Assembly (NCBI RefSeq): GCF_029892445.1
Contig: NZ_JARXVJ010000001.1
Span: 2,418,001-2,482,000 of the forward strand
DNA from: Chryseobacterium sp. H1D6B
GTDB taxonomy: Bacteria; Bacteroidota; Bacteroidia; Flavobacteriales; Weeksellaceae
Length of the DNA stretch: 64,000 nucleotides
Reading direction: 5' to 3'
The notes under the pieces are model-generated. The model was given only the letters and a program-made list of their open reading frames with translations, did no database searches and was not told the DNA's origin. Numbering within the stretch: position 1 is the stretch's first letter; each line of letters starts with the position of its first letter. Below, piece after piece: positions 1 to 9,275 of this stretch. Made by a program: the position numbers and the translations under genes.

Positions 1-155
1 CCTACTAGTGCTGTAAAAGTATCTGCTGTACTGTCAAACTGCTGTTCTTCCGATACACTGGAAAGATTTTCGGGATCCAGATAATCACTGCAGGAATTAA
101 ATGCAAATAAGGCAAATAGACAGCTTACAATAAATATTGATTTGTTAGTTTTCAT
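1..155 (-). CDS. SusD/RagB-family nutrient-binding lipoprotein, N-terminus only
   Basis: Only the first 51 or so codons are inside the window; the gene continues past base 1. Read on the minus strand it begins MKTNKSIFIVSCLFALFAF and continues to NSCSDYLDPEN. This is a lipoprotein signal peptide with the lipobox cysteine followed by the D-Y-L-(D/E)-P stretch typical of SusD mature N-termini. SusD proteins sit on the outer-membrane surface and capture oligosaccharides for the SusC channel. The start lies 11 bases after the stop of the SusC gene, so the two are one transcription unit. The family call rests on the N-terminus and on the SusC neighbour; the substrate, probably pectin-derived oligouronides, is inferred from the downstream catabolic genes. 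Confidence 0.85.
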   Translation of the reverse strand, partial: MKTNKSIFIVSCLFALFAFNSCSDYLDPENLSSVSEEQQFDSTADTFTALV

Positions 156-166
156 TTTTTTTTGAA

Positions 167-3100
167 TTAAAAGGTGATGTCAACTCCTGTTAAAATAAAT
201 CTGCTTCGTGGATAGGCAGCATAATCTACCCCCGGTGTTAAAGCATTTCTTCTTGTACTTGCTTCAGGATCATATCCTGAATATCCTGTGATCGTAAACA
301 CATTGTTTACCGTGGCATAGATTCTAAGATTCTTTATGAAAGCACTTTCTAGAGCTCCTTTCGGAAGAGTGTATCCTACTGTTAAGTTATTTAACCTTAA
401 GAAAGAACCGTCTTCAATGGCATAAGAATGTAAAATGTAATTTCCAGTCGGCGGCGTCCACATCGTTGTATTGGCGTTTAATGCCGCTAGTGCTGTTGGA
501 TCTGTCACTTTTACGCCGTTATTGTCAAACCATCTCCATCGGTCTGCAACTTCGGCGGCCATGTTGTTGTCCCTATATAAATACTGTGTAGAGAATTCTA
601 CTTTATTGGCGTTATATACTTTGTTCCCTACAGAAAAATTGAAGAATAAGCTCATATCCCAGTTTTTATAACGGAATGTCTGGCTGAAACCTCCATAGAA
701 TTTCGGCTGTGAACTTCCAAGTTCGGTCTGGTCGTCTGTAGTGATCTGTCCGTCACCGTTAAGGTCTCTTAATTTCAAATCACCCGGCTGCACTGCTTTT
801 GATCCTAAAGCAACAGCACTTGTGCTTGGAACTCCTGATTTTAATGTATAGATCTGAGTAGACGGATTGTAATCAAAATCACTGATTTCATATCTTCCTT
901 CAGTTACATATCCATAATATGTTCCTACCGGGCTTCCTACTTTTGCGATGAAATCATATAAATTATTTACCCATCCGGAGGCTACCAAATAGTAATTATT
1001 ATTTGCCGAACTGCCCGAACCTAAACTTTTAATAATATTTCTGTTGGCTGAAATGTTAAAATCTGTTTTCCAAGAGAAGTTTTCCTTGTTGACGATGATT
1101 CCTCCTAACGTTACTTCTATCCCTTTGTTCTGGGTTTTTCCGGAATTCTGGTATTGATATTCATATCCGGAGGTTTGAGGTATTTTAGCTAGAACCAATA
1201 GATCTTTGGTGTCTGTGATGTAGGCATCTACACTTCCATATAATCTGTTATTGAAGAATGCGAAATCAGTTCCGGCATTTTTAGACACCGTAGCTTCCCA
1301 TCTTATATTTTTATTGGCCAGAATGTTTCCTGTGGTGGCTCCCGGGGTTACCCCGCTTCCAAAAGTATATCCAAAGTCTGTTGAGGTAGTAAAGAAGGTA
1401 TCAAATAAATAAGGGGTAATTCTGTTATTTCCTGCTAATCCGTATCCGAAACGCAATTTCAGTTCGTTCAGCCATTCTTTATCTTTCAGGAAGTTTTCCT
1501 GTTTCAACTTCCAGGCAAGGGATACTGCCGGGAAAGTTCCGTATTGGTTTCCTTGTCCGAATACATTTGAACCGTCCATTCTCAGTGAGAAAGTAGCGAT
1601 ATATTTATTATTGAAAATATAGTTGGCTCTTCCGAAGAACGAGATCAGCCTGTCCGGCGGTAAAGCGGCAGTTCTTGCAGCATCCTGGATCATTCCTGAC
1701 GGCGGGGTAGCAGCCTGGATATTTGCAAATGCTTCATTGGGAAGGATAGAAGCCGGAAGCCATTTTACATACGTGTTTGAAGTTTCGCCGTCTGTCTGTA
1801 CGCTTTCTTCTCCAAGCAGCAGGTCTATCTTATGACTTCCAAACTTTTTAGTATAATTTAAAGTGTTGGTGTTCGTGATTCTTCGGGTCTGTGTTCTTAA
1901 TAGCTGTACAATAGGCTGGTTGTTATTGGCTCTTGCGTCGCTGGTAACGGTTCCCCAGAACTGATTAACGGCATTGTCTCTCTGCACATAGCCTATCACA
2001 CTTCTGAACGTTAAGTCTTTGGTGATGTTATAATTCAGATAAGCATTTAATAATAAGTCATTAGTTCTGTTGTCCCTTATCTCATTCTGATTTAAGATAA
2101 GAGGGTTGACGAGATTCGTAAGGATAGAATAATCCGGATCAAAATCGTCTACAGGAACGTTGCTTCCCCCTTCAAAAGGCTGGTATCTCACGGCGTTTCT
2201 CAATCTGTTTGTTCCCTGGGAACCGGAAGCCGAAGTACCCGCGCCAGAGATCAGAGATCGGCTGTATCTGGCATTGAAGCCTACTTTTAATTTTTTGCTG
2301 ACGTCATAATCATATTTGAAATTAGCCATACTTCTTCTGAAGCCGGAATTAAGCATGATGCCGTCTTCTTCCACATGGTTTAATGACAATGAGAATGCTG
2401 ACTTATCAGAACCCCCTGAAATGTTGATATTATGAGTAAAGTTGAAAGCCTCCTGCCCGAAAAGTTCTTTCTGCCAGTCTCTTTTTTCAATTGATTTATA
2501 CTTATCCAGCTCGTTGAATGCCCCATATCTTGTCGTAAAAGTAGCCATATCTTCAGCTACTCCTCCTTTGTTATAAAGTTCATACTGGTACATTACAAAC
2601 TGATACGGATCCATTACTGGAATGGTATTCGTGATTTTTCTTACCCCTGTATAGCCGCTGTAATTGATCGAGGTGTATGATCTTTTTCTTCCTCCTTTTG
2701 TTGTGATCAAAACTACACCGTTGGCTCCTCTGGCTCCGTAAATAGAAGTAGATGAAGCATCTTTCAAAACTTCAATAGATTCGATTTCTTTAGGAGAAAG
2801 AATAGACAGGGCATTATCCATCTGGATTCCGTCTACAATATATAAAGGCGAATTACTCTGGGTGATAGAAGTTCCGCCTCTTACTTTAATATCAATATCT
2901 GCCCCTGGTGAACCCTCACTGGCCATTACCTGTACACCGGCAATTCTCCCTTGAATAGCCTCTGCTGCATTATTTACGGGCATATCCTTCAGTGTTTCTC
3001 CCTTTACTGACCCTACGGCATTCGTAACATCAGCCTTGGAAACTTTGGTATATCCTACTAAAACGATTTCATCAATTTTAGATTCTTTTTCAGCTTCAGG

Positions 3101-3400
3101 CTTTAGAGCGACGGCAAATGTTTTTTTACCGTTTATAGAAATTCTCTGGGTTTTAAACCCGTTATAGCGGATGGTAAGGGTTGCGTTGTTAGGTACATTA
3201 AGTTCAAATGCACCATTTAATGTTGTTTCTGTAGAATACTTTGTGTCTTTTACAAATACTTCTACGTGGTCTATCGGCTTGCCGTTATTCTCAGAAGTAA
3301 TTGTTCCAGATACTTTAACCAGTTCTTGTGCGATTCCGAATGCAGGAATCATGAAGACCGTTAAAGATAACCACTTGAGTTGCTGTCTTTTTTTATCCAT
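167..3400 (-). CDS. SusC/RagA-family TonB-linked outer-membrane transporter
   Basis: A 1077-residue TonB-dependent receptor of the SusC type. In order it shows a signal peptide (about residues 1-25, ending near IAQE) and a carboxypeptidase-regulatory-like beta domain (about 30-95). Next comes a plug containing the segment VLVGYTKVSKADVTNAVGSV and the hallmark LYIVDGIQ, then ASSTSIYGARGANGVVLITT. A long beta-barrel ends in aromatic residues (VDITF). It imports oligosaccharides across the outer membrane with TonB energy and partners the SusD lipoprotein encoded 11 bases downstream. It is divergent from kduI across an 880-base regulatory region carrying a candidate LacI-type operator, which suggests co-induction with uronate catabolism. 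Length matches the family norm of about 1000-1100 residues. The specific substrate is inference. Confidence 0.95.
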   Translation of the reverse strand: MDKKRQQLKWLSLTVFMIPAFGIAQELVKVSGTITSENNGKPIDHVEVFVKDTKYSTETTLNGAFELNVPNNATLTIRYNGFKTQRISINGKKTFAVALKPEAEKESKIDEIVLVGYTKVSKADVTNAVGSVKGETLKDMPVNNAAEAIQGRIAGVQVMASEGSPGADIDIKVRGGTSITQSNSPLYIVDGIQMDNALSILSPKEIESIEVLKDASSTSIYGARGANGVVLITTKGGRKRSYTSINYSGYTGVRKITNTIPVMDPYQFVMYQYELYNKGGVAEDMATFTTRYGAFNELDKYKSIEKRDWQKELFGQEAFNFTHNINISGGSDKSAFSLSLNHVEEDGIMLNSGFRRSMANFKYDYDVSKKLKVGFNARYSRSLISGAGTSASGSQGTNRLRNAVRYQPFEGGSNVPVDDFDPDYSILTNLVNPLILNQNEIRDNRTNDLLLNAYLNYNITKDLTFRSVIGYVQRDNAVNQFWGTVTSDARANNNQPIVQLLRTQTRRITNTNTLNYTKKFGSHKIDLLLGEESVQTDGETSNTYVKWLPASILPNEAFANIQAATPPSGMIQDAARTAALPPDRLISFFGRANYIFNNKYIATFSLRMDGSNVFGQGNQYGTFPAVSLAWKLKQENFLKDKEWLNELKLRFGYGLAGNNRITPYLFDTFFTTSTDFGYTFGSGVTPGATTGNILANKNIRWEATVSKNAGTDFAFFNNRLYGSVDAYITDTKDLLVLAKIPQTSGYEYQYQNSGKTQNKGIEVTLGGIIVNKENFSWKTDFNISANRNIIKSLGSGSSANNNYYLVASGWVNNLYDFIAKVGSPVGTYYGYVTEGRYEISDFDYNPSTQIYTLKSGVPSTSAVALGSKAVQPGDLKLRDLNGDGQITTDDQTELGSSQPKFYGGFSQTFRYKNWDMSLFFNFSVGNKVYNANKVEFSTQYLYRDNNMAAEVADRWRWFDNNGVKVTDPTALAALNANTTMWTPPTGNYILHSYAIEDGSFLRLNNLTVGYTLPKGALESAFIKNLRIYATVNNVFTITGYSGYDPEASTRRNALTPGVDYAAYPRSRFILTGVDITF

Positions 3401-3528
3401 TATTGTATCCTTATAGTTTTAATGCTGGTTGAAAAATGTTTTTCAATCTTGTTTTTTTGTGGATTTTTTTTAAGTATTCTATTCTTTCTAGTGGCAAAAT
3501 ACTCTATCAGTCTTACGCATATTTTTAG

Positions 3529-3544
3529 TGCAATCGATTGCGTA
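3529..3544. promoter_or_regulatory. Candidate LacI-family operator, susC side
   Basis: TGCAATCGATTGCGTA contains the perfect palindrome CAATCGATTG centred on a CG step, typical of LacI/PurR-family operators. It lies about 30 bases upstream of the weak -7 motif for susC, where a bound regulator would affect the promoter. A near copy occurs next to kduI (4213-4228), and a LacI-type gene ends the locus (14944-15972). Regulator-operator pairing is inference. Confidence 0.6.
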
Positions 3545-4212
3545 ATTTTTTACGATAGAATATCTTGGCTCCTAAACTAATATTATTTTCCAATACACAA
3601 AGAAAAAAATATTACTTTTTCATTAATTTGTTTGTTTGATTTGTTTAAATAGATAAAATATTCAATTTTTATTTTGATTTAAATATTTGTAAATCAGTAT
3701 TTTGTTTGATTTATTGGTTCCTGTTTTTAAATAAGTAGAATTCATATATTTTTTTACTGTTTAATAATTTAATATCAAAAAATGTCAAAAAATAAGGTGA
3801 TTTTGCCTCTTAAAAATTCCCAAAATTGATGCTTACAATGAAAATTTTACGTGAATTACTGATTTTTGTCATATTTTATGAGAGTATTTCTTGTAGTGTT
3901 TTTTAAATGATAACAATTAAATTGAATATACATCATATATATAGAGAAATCATATTATTATTGTGGATATTTTGATTCTTGTTGAGGTGTTTTGCTTTGG
4001 CATGATTTTATTTTAAATAGCACTTAGAATAATATTTTGGGGACTTTGAAATCATCAATTTTTATTAAAGTCCAGATCTTTTTTTAATAAATTTAATTTT
4101 ATTTACTTTTAAATCAGTTTGTTATGAATTTAAATTAATTTTTTGTTAACTAATTAAATAATAATTATATATTTATCGACAAGTATTTCTATAGAATTTT
4201 AGTGTAATTTAA

Positions 4213-4228
4213 TGCAATCGATTACGCA
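4213..4228. promoter_or_regulatory. Candidate LacI-family operator, kduI side
   Basis: TGCAATCGATTACGCA shares the first 11 bases with the susC-side site and keeps an imperfect inverted repeat TGCAATCG/ATTACGCA, lying 53 bases before the kduI start. The two copies sit at opposite ends of an AT-rich region otherwise without such palindromes, which argues against chance. It is probably bound by the LacI-type protein encoded at 14944-15972. Confidence 0.6.
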
Positions 4229-4280
4229 AAATGTAAATTGGTTTTTAAAACCATCAATAATTAAGAATAAAATCTAAAGT

Positions 4281-5117
4281 ATGACACAATCAGAATTTCG
4301 ATACGCCCACCATCCTGAAGATGTGAAAAAGTACACAACGGAGGACTTGAGAAGGGAGTTTCTAATAGATGATTTATTCAATGAAGATCAGATAAAAATA
4401 GTGTATTCTATGTACGACAGATTGATTGTCGGCGGGATAATGCCCGTAACAAAAGCTCTGAAATTAGAACCTACAGATGATCTGAAAGCTGCCTATTTTC
4501 TTGAACGCCGTGAGCTGGGAATCATTAATGCAGGAGGTTCAGGGATAGTAAAAGTAGATGGGGAAATTTATGAACTTGGAAATAAAGAAGCACTTTATAT
4601 CGGAAAAGGATCGAAAGAAATCATATTTGAAAGCGCAGCCGGCCAGCAGCCTTACTTTTACATCAATTCTGCCCCGGCGCATCATGCCTATCCAGCAAAA
4701 AAGATCACTAAAAATGAAGCTGAGATTGTAGAATTGGGTGAAACCAAATATGCAAACAAACGTATCATCAACAAACTGATTGTGAACAGCGTGGTTGAAA
4801 CATGCCAGCTGCAGATGGGAATGACAGAACTGCAGGAAGGCAGTATCTGGAACACGATGCCCTCGCATACCCACACCAGAAGGATGGAAGCCTATTTCTA
4901 CTTCGATCTGGAAGAAGGGCAGGCAGTAAGTCATTTCTTAGGCCAGCCTCATGAAACCCGTCATATTTTTATGAAAAACAGAGAAGCCGTATTATCTCCG
5001 GAATGGTCTATCCACTCAGGAGCCGGAACCTCAAATTATACATTTATCTGGGGAATGGCCGGTGAAAATATGGATTACGGTGATATGGACGGGATAAAAA
5101 CTAACGAACTAAAGTAA
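4281..5117 (+). CDS. kduI: 5-dehydro-4-deoxy-D-glucuronate isomerase (KduI)
   Basis: A 278-residue cupin-fold isomerase converting 5-keto-4-deoxyuronate, the product of lyase cleavage of pectin or other polyuronides, to 2,5-diketo-3-deoxygluconate in the cytoplasm. The metal-binding cupin signature is visible as MPSHTHTRRMEAYFYF near residues 193-208, followed by GQPHETRHIFM and the conserved WSIHSGAGTSNYTFIWGM. Length equals the usual 275-280 residues. It is the first gene of the uronate operon, with kduD 8 bases downstream supplying the next enzyme. The ATG at 4281 gives the family-typical N-terminus. Confidence is high because motif, length and neighbour all agree. Confidence 0.96.
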   Translation: MTQSEFRYAHHPEDVKKYTTEDLRREFLIDDLFNEDQIKIVYSMYDRLIVGGIMPVTKALKLEPTDDLKAAYFLERRELGIINAGGSGIVKVDGEIYELGNKEALYIGKGSKEIIFESAAGQQPYFYINSAPAHHAYPAKKITKNEAEIVELGETKYANKRIINKLIVNSVVETCQLQMGMTELQEGSIWNTMPSHTHTRRMEAYFYFDLEEGQAVSHFLGQPHETRHIFMKNREAVLSPEWSIHSGAGTSNYTFIWGMAGENMDYGDMDGIKTNELK

Positions 5118-5125
5118 TTTTTCTA

Positions 5126-5908
5126 ATGAATTTATTTGATTTATCCGGTAAAACTGCCGTTGTCACAGGGGGAACCCACGGATTAGGAATGGCGATGGCA
5201 GAAGGATTAGCCGCCGCCGGTGCTGAACTGGCAGTTACCAGTACAACTCCTTCAAAATTAGAAGAAGCCTTAAACTATTACCGAGGAAAAGGATATGAAG
5301 CTACAGGGTATCTTTTTGATGTGACAGACGAACTCGAAGCAGCTCAGAAAGTGGCATTGATGGAAGCAGCCCACGGAAAAATTGATATTTTAGTGAACAA
5401 CGCAGGAATTATTAAACGGGTACCTGCAGTTGAAATGGAGGTAGAAGACTTTAGAAAAGTTATTGATGTAGACCTTACCGGACCTTTTATTATGTCAAAA
5501 TTAGTAGGTAAGCACATGATCAAAAGAAGAGCTGGAAAAATCATTAATATCTGCTCAATGATGAGTGAGCTGGGACGTGATAATGTAGCAGCATATGCCT
5601 CTGCAAAAGGCGGGCTGAAAATGCTCACCAAAAACTTAGCAGTAGAATGGGCAAAATATAACATCCAGGTGAACGGGATCGGTCCCGGATATTTTGCTAC
5701 TTCACAGACAGAACCTATCAGAGCAGACGGGCATCCGTTCAATGATTTTATCATCAGCAGAACTCCCGAAGGAAGATGGGGAAACCCTGAAGATCTTGCC
5801 GGCACTGCTATTTTCTTAGCTTCAGATGCGAGCAGATTTATCAACGGACAGATTATTTATGTAGACGGCGGTATTCTCGCAACGATCGGGAAACCTGCAA
5901 ATGAGTAA
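5126..5908 (+). CDS. kduD: 2-dehydro-3-deoxy-D-gluconate 5-dehydrogenase (KduD)
   Basis: A 260-residue classical short-chain dehydrogenase that reduces 2,5-diketo-3-deoxygluconate to KDG with NAD(P)H. Visible motifs are the nucleotide-binding TGGTHGLGMAMAEGLA near the N-terminus, NNAG, the catalytic serine in ICSMMSE, the YASAKGG active-site Tyr/Lys pair, and the C-terminal DGG. The position directly after kduI in the operon, plus the length, identifies it as KduD rather than another SDR. A related annotation would be 2-deoxy-D-gluconate 3-dehydrogenase, which is the same family. Confidence 0.93.
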   Translation: MNLFDLSGKTAVVTGGTHGLGMAMAEGLAAAGAELAVTSTTPSKLEEALNYYRGKGYEATGYLFDVTDELEAAQKVALMEAAHGKIDILVNNAGIIKRVPAVEMEVEDFRKVIDVDLTGPFIMSKLVGKHMIKRRAGKIINICSMMSELGRDNVAAYASAKGGLKMLTKNLAVEWAKYNIQVNGIGPGYFATSQTEPIRADGHPFNDFIISRTPEGRWGNPEDLAGTAIFLASDASRFINGQIIYVDGGILATIGKPANE

Positions 5909-5926
5909 CAACAGAATTAAACAAGA

Positions 5927-7324
5927 ATGAAATCCTTTATAACAGACCAATTTTTACTACAAAATAAATACGCGGAAGAGTTATATTTTAACTACGCAGA
6001 AAAACTGCCTATCATAGATTATCATAATCATTTGATCCCTAAAGATATTGCCGAAAATACGAATTTCGAAAACATCTCTAAAGTCTGGATCGCAGGTGAC
6101 CATTACAAATGGCGTGCGATGCGTACACTGGGAGTGAATGAAAAATTCATTACAGGAGATGCTTCCGATAAAGAAAAATTTGAAGCCTGGGCCAAAACGG
6201 TTCCTTACACCTTAAGAAATCCTTTGTATCACTGGACACATTTAGAACTGAAGCGTTATTTCGGTGTTGATGAACTTCTCAATGAGAATAATGCAGGAGA
6301 AATTTATGATAACATAACAGCTCAGCTGCAGACGCCGGAGAAATCAACAAGAGGTCTTTTGAAAATGATGAATGTAGAATCATTATGTACTACAGAAGAT
6401 CCCACAGACACTTTGAATTATCATCAGGATCTGGCAAAAAGTGATTTTGAGATTAAGGTAAGCACCGCTTTTCGTCCGGATAAAGCCATTTTGATTGAAA
6501 ACCACAATTTCGCAGATTATCTTGCAAAATTGGGAGAGTCGGCAGGAATTACCATTGATTCTTATCAGACTTTATGTGATGCTCTATTGAAAAGGATTGA
6601 ATATTTCCATGAAAACGGATGCAGACTCTGCGACCACGGCTTGAATAATGTTTCCTTTGAAGAAGCTTCTGATGCTGAAGTTAATGCAGTTTTCAATGAT
6701 AAATTAGCCGGAAAGGTTCTTACCCAGATCCAGATTAACCAATTTAAAACGGCTGTTTTATTATTCTTAGGAGAAGCCTATCATCAGTTTGGATGGGTAC
6801 AGCAGTTCCATTTGGGAGCTTTAAGAAATAATAATGCAAGGATGCATCAGATTTTAGGCCCGGACACAGGCTGGGACTCGATCGGTGATTTTGTTCAGGC
6901 TGAAAGCTTATCCCAATTTTTAAATGCCTTAGACGGAAAAGATAAATTAGCAAAAACGATCATCTATAATCTGAACCCTGCCGACAACGAAATTTTCGCA
7001 ACAATGATCGGAAATTTTAATGACGGAAGCATAAAAGGAAAAGTACAGTTTGGCTCAGGATGGTGGTTTTTAGACCAGAAAGACGGAATGATCAAGCAGA
7101 TGAATGCTCTTTCCAATATGGGACTGATAAGCTGTTTCGTAGGAATGCTTACGGATTCAAGAAGTTTTCTTTCTTATCCGAGACACGAATATTTCAGAAG
7201 AGTTTTGTGTAATCTTTTCGGAGAAGAAATGAAAAATGGTGAACTGCCGGATGACATAGAACTCATCGGAAGAACAGTTTCTGATATCTGCTACCATAAT
7301 GCTAAGAACTATTTTGATTTTTAA
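5927..7324 (+). CDS. uxaC: Glucuronate/galacturonate isomerase (UxaC)
   Basis: A 465-residue uronate isomerase of the amidohydrolase superfamily. It converts D-galacturonate to tagaturonate and D-glucuronate to fructuronate. The family N-terminal metal motif appears as PIIDYHNHLIPKDIAEN. Other landmarks are MMNVESLCTTEDPTD, WVQQFHLGALRNNN, QFGSGWWFLDQKDGM and FLSYPRHEYFRRVLC, all characteristic of UxaC. Length is standard (about 465-470). It starts 18 bases after kduD and is followed by kdgK after 9 bases, a co-transcribed arrangement. Its product feeds UxaB encoded further down the operon. Confidence 0.96.
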   Translation: MKSFITDQFLLQNKYAEELYFNYAEKLPIIDYHNHLIPKDIAENTNFENISKVWIAGDHYKWRAMRTLGVNEKFITGDASDKEKFEAWAKTVPYTLRNPLYHWTHLELKRYFGVDELLNENNAGEIYDNITAQLQTPEKSTRGLLKMMNVESLCTTEDPTDTLNYHQDLAKSDFEIKVSTAFRPDKAILIENHNFADYLAKLGESAGITIDSYQTLCDALLKRIEYFHENGCRLCDHGLNNVSFEEASDAEVNAVFNDKLAGKVLTQIQINQFKTAVLLFLGEAYHQFGWVQQFHLGALRNNNARMHQILGPDTGWDSIGDFVQAESLSQFLNALDGKDKLAKTIIYNLNPADNEIFATMIGNFNDGSIKGKVQFGSGWWFLDQKDGMIKQMNALSNMGLISCFVGMLTDSRSFLSYPRHEYFRRVLCNLFGEEMKNGELPDDIELIGRTVSDICYHNAKNYFDF

Positions 7325-7333
7325 TTAAAAAGT

Positions 7334-8341
7334 ATGGGCAGTAAAATAATCACATTCGGTGAAGTGATCATGAGACTTTCACCTCCGGGACACAGAACCA
7401 TGAAGCAGAGCCACGAAATGGAATTCTTTTTTGGAGGAACGGAACTTAATGTTGCTTCTTCATTAGCGGTCATGGGCTGTGAGGTGAAACATATCAGCTG
7501 TGTTTCTGATGATTTTGTAGGGGAAGCAGCTATTGCTTCGATGAAAAGTTTTGGAATCGATACTTCATTGATTAAGAAAACAGAACATCCTTTAGGATTG
7601 TATTTTCTGGAGGTGGGCTCATCTATCCGTTCCAGCAGAATTGCCTACAACAGGCTGAACGGATCTTTTGCGAACATAAGCCCGGATCAGGTAGACTGGA
7701 AAAAGGGTTTAGAAGGCTGCGGATATTTTCACTGGACAGGAATAAGTCCCGGAATTTCTGAAGGAGCATATGAAACTTTAAAACAAGGACTGCAGACGGC
7801 TCAGGAAATGGGAATTCAGATCACTACAGATCCGGCTTACCGGTCAAACCTTTGGAAATATGGAAAAAAAGGGAATGAAGTTTTAAAAGAGCTGGTTTCT
7901 TACTCAACTATTTTTATTGGAGGAGTAAATGAGATCAATGAGATTTTAGGAACCGTGTTTTCATTAGATAAAGAAGGCTTTATTGAAGCCTGTAAAGAAT
8001 TAAAACAACAAATTCCTTCCATTCATAAAATTTTCGATAAAATCAGAATCGGTGTTACAGCAAGTTCTCAACAGACACAGGGAAGAGCTTTAGTTGATGG
8101 AGACTATTTTGAAACTGAACTGTTAGAAGTAACTCCGGTTGTTGACAGAATAGGAACAGGAGACGCCTTTGCAGCAGGTCTGATTTATGGTTTATTAAAT
8201 TATGACGACGAGATGGCTTTAAAATTCGCCAATGCAGCATGCGCAGTTAAACATACTATTTTGGGCGATATCAACCAATGCAGTGCAGAAGATATTCTGG
8301 AAGTAGTGAACGGAAATTCAGGAGGAAGAATAAAAAGATAA
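7334..8341 (+). CDS. kdgK: 2-dehydro-3-deoxygluconokinase (KdgK), PfkB family
   Basis: A 335-residue ribokinase/PfkB-type sugar kinase that phosphorylates KDG to KDPG. It shows the N-terminal ITFGEVIMRLSPPG start, the substrate-binding GGTELNVASSLA, and the C-terminal PfkB signature DRIGTGDAFAAGLIYGLL, whose Asp in GTGD is the catalytic base. It sits between the KDG-forming genes and the KDPG aldolase gene, which begins 2 bases after its stop, so the assignment to KDG rather than fructose or ribose follows from context and the N-terminal pattern. Confidence 0.94.
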   Translation: MGSKIITFGEVIMRLSPPGHRTMKQSHEMEFFFGGTELNVASSLAVMGCEVKHISCVSDDFVGEAAIASMKSFGIDTSLIKKTEHPLGLYFLEVGSSIRSSRIAYNRLNGSFANISPDQVDWKKGLEGCGYFHWTGISPGISEGAYETLKQGLQTAQEMGIQITTDPAYRSNLWKYGKKGNEVLKELVSYSTIFIGGVNEINEILGTVFSLDKEGFIEACKELKQQIPSIHKIFDKIRIGVTASSQQTQGRALVDGDYFETELLEVTPVVDRIGTGDAFAAGLIYGLLNYDDEMALKFANAACAVKHTILGDINQCSAEDILEVVNGNSGGRIKR

Positions 8342-8343
8342 TT

Positions 8344-9012
8344 ATGGCAAGATTTACCCGTATAGACGTTGCACTAAAAATGAAAGAAACAGGAATAGTT
8401 CCTGTATTCTACCATGCAGATGCAGCCGTTGCTAAAAAAGTTTTAAAAGCCTGCTATGAAGGCGGAGCGCGAGTTTTTGAATTTACAAACAGGGGAGATT
8501 ACGCCCACGAAGTATTTACAGAGCTTACAAAATATGCAGCTGAAGAACTTCCGGAAATAATCTTAGGAGTGGGATCTGTAGTAGATGCCGGAACGGCTTC
8601 TTTGTACATTCAGTCAGGAACAAACTTTATTGTTTCTCCGCTGTTGAATCCTGACATTTCGAAAGTCTGCAACCGAAGAAAAATCGCTTGGATGCCCGGA
8701 TGCGGTTCAGTTTCGGAGATTTCTTATGCCGAAGAGCTTGGAGCCGAGATCGTAAAAATATTTCCTGCTTCACAAGTAGGCGGGCCGGAATTTATCAAAG
8801 CCGTAAAAGGACCGATGCCCTGGACGAATATCATGCCCACGGGCGGAGTACTGCCTGCCAAAGAAAATCTTTCCCAGTGGATCAACGCTGGAGCTTTCTG
8901 TGTAGGATTAGGATCACAGCTGTTTGTAAAAAATGAAAACGGAGAGTATGACGGAGAGAAAATTACAAATACTGTAAAAGAATCAATTGAGATTATTAAA
9001 GAATTAAGATAA
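8344..9012 (+). CDS. eda: KDPG / 4-hydroxy-2-oxoglutarate aldolase (Eda)
   Basis: A class I aldolase cleaving KDPG to pyruvate and glyceraldehyde-3-phosphate. I place the start at 8344 (MARFTRIDVALKM), giving 222 residues as in the family. A longer reading frame opens at 8278 but that part overlaps the end of kdgK and lacks family similarity. The Schiff-base lysine is in AEIVKIFPASQVGG, with EFTNR and the phosphate-binding MPTGGV also visible. It completes the lower pathway from KDG. A 263-base gap follows before the transporter gene. In that gap (9013-9275) I see no gene or clear terminator, only AT-rich sequence that may hold a secondary promoter. Confidence 0.94.
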   Translation: MARFTRIDVALKMKETGIVPVFYHADAAVAKKVLKACYEGGARVFEFTNRGDYAHEVFTELTKYAAEELPEIILGVGSVVDAGTASLYIQSGTNFIVSPLLNPDISKVCNRRKIAWMPGCGSVSEISYAEELGAEIVKIFPASQVGGPEFIKAVKGPMPWTNIMPTGGVLPAKENLSQWINAGAFCVGLGSQLFVKNENGEYDGEKITNTVKESIEIIKELR

Positions 9013-9275
9013 TCATCAGACTAAATTTCTAGAATTACTGATAATAGAATTTTAATGCAGAGGATTGGATAGAACCATTTAAGAAGTATGCTCCAAAAAA
9101 TCAAAAATTGATTACTTCTTTGCTGATTAAAAAAAAGAAATCACACTAAGAAATTTAAAAACTGATAAATTTTCATTAATAAAAGTTTTTCTTTGCTGAA
9201 AATAGCTTAGAAAGGGGTTTTACATCCAAATTATTTTCAAAATCAACAAAAAATCAATACTATTAAGTTTTTGAT

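Larger units (their letters stand above)
3401..4280. promoter_or_regulatory. Divergent regulatory region between susC and kduI
   Basis: This 880-base, very AT-rich stretch has no convincing gene. It holds the divergent promoters for the SusC/SusD unit and the uronate operon. On the minus strand a weak -7-like motif (GTATTTTG, about 3495-3502) lies near susC. No clean TAnnTTTG was found before kduI. The notable content is a palindromic operator candidate at each end, described separately. The long interior (about 3550-4200) shows only A/T runs, and I see no hairpin terminator or small ORF worth calling. Confidence 0.6.

Noticed and set aside
8278..8343. Longer N-terminus for the KDPG aldolase
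   Set aside because: The added 22 codons overlap the end of kdgK in another frame; ATG 8344 gives the family-typical start two bases after the kdgK stop.
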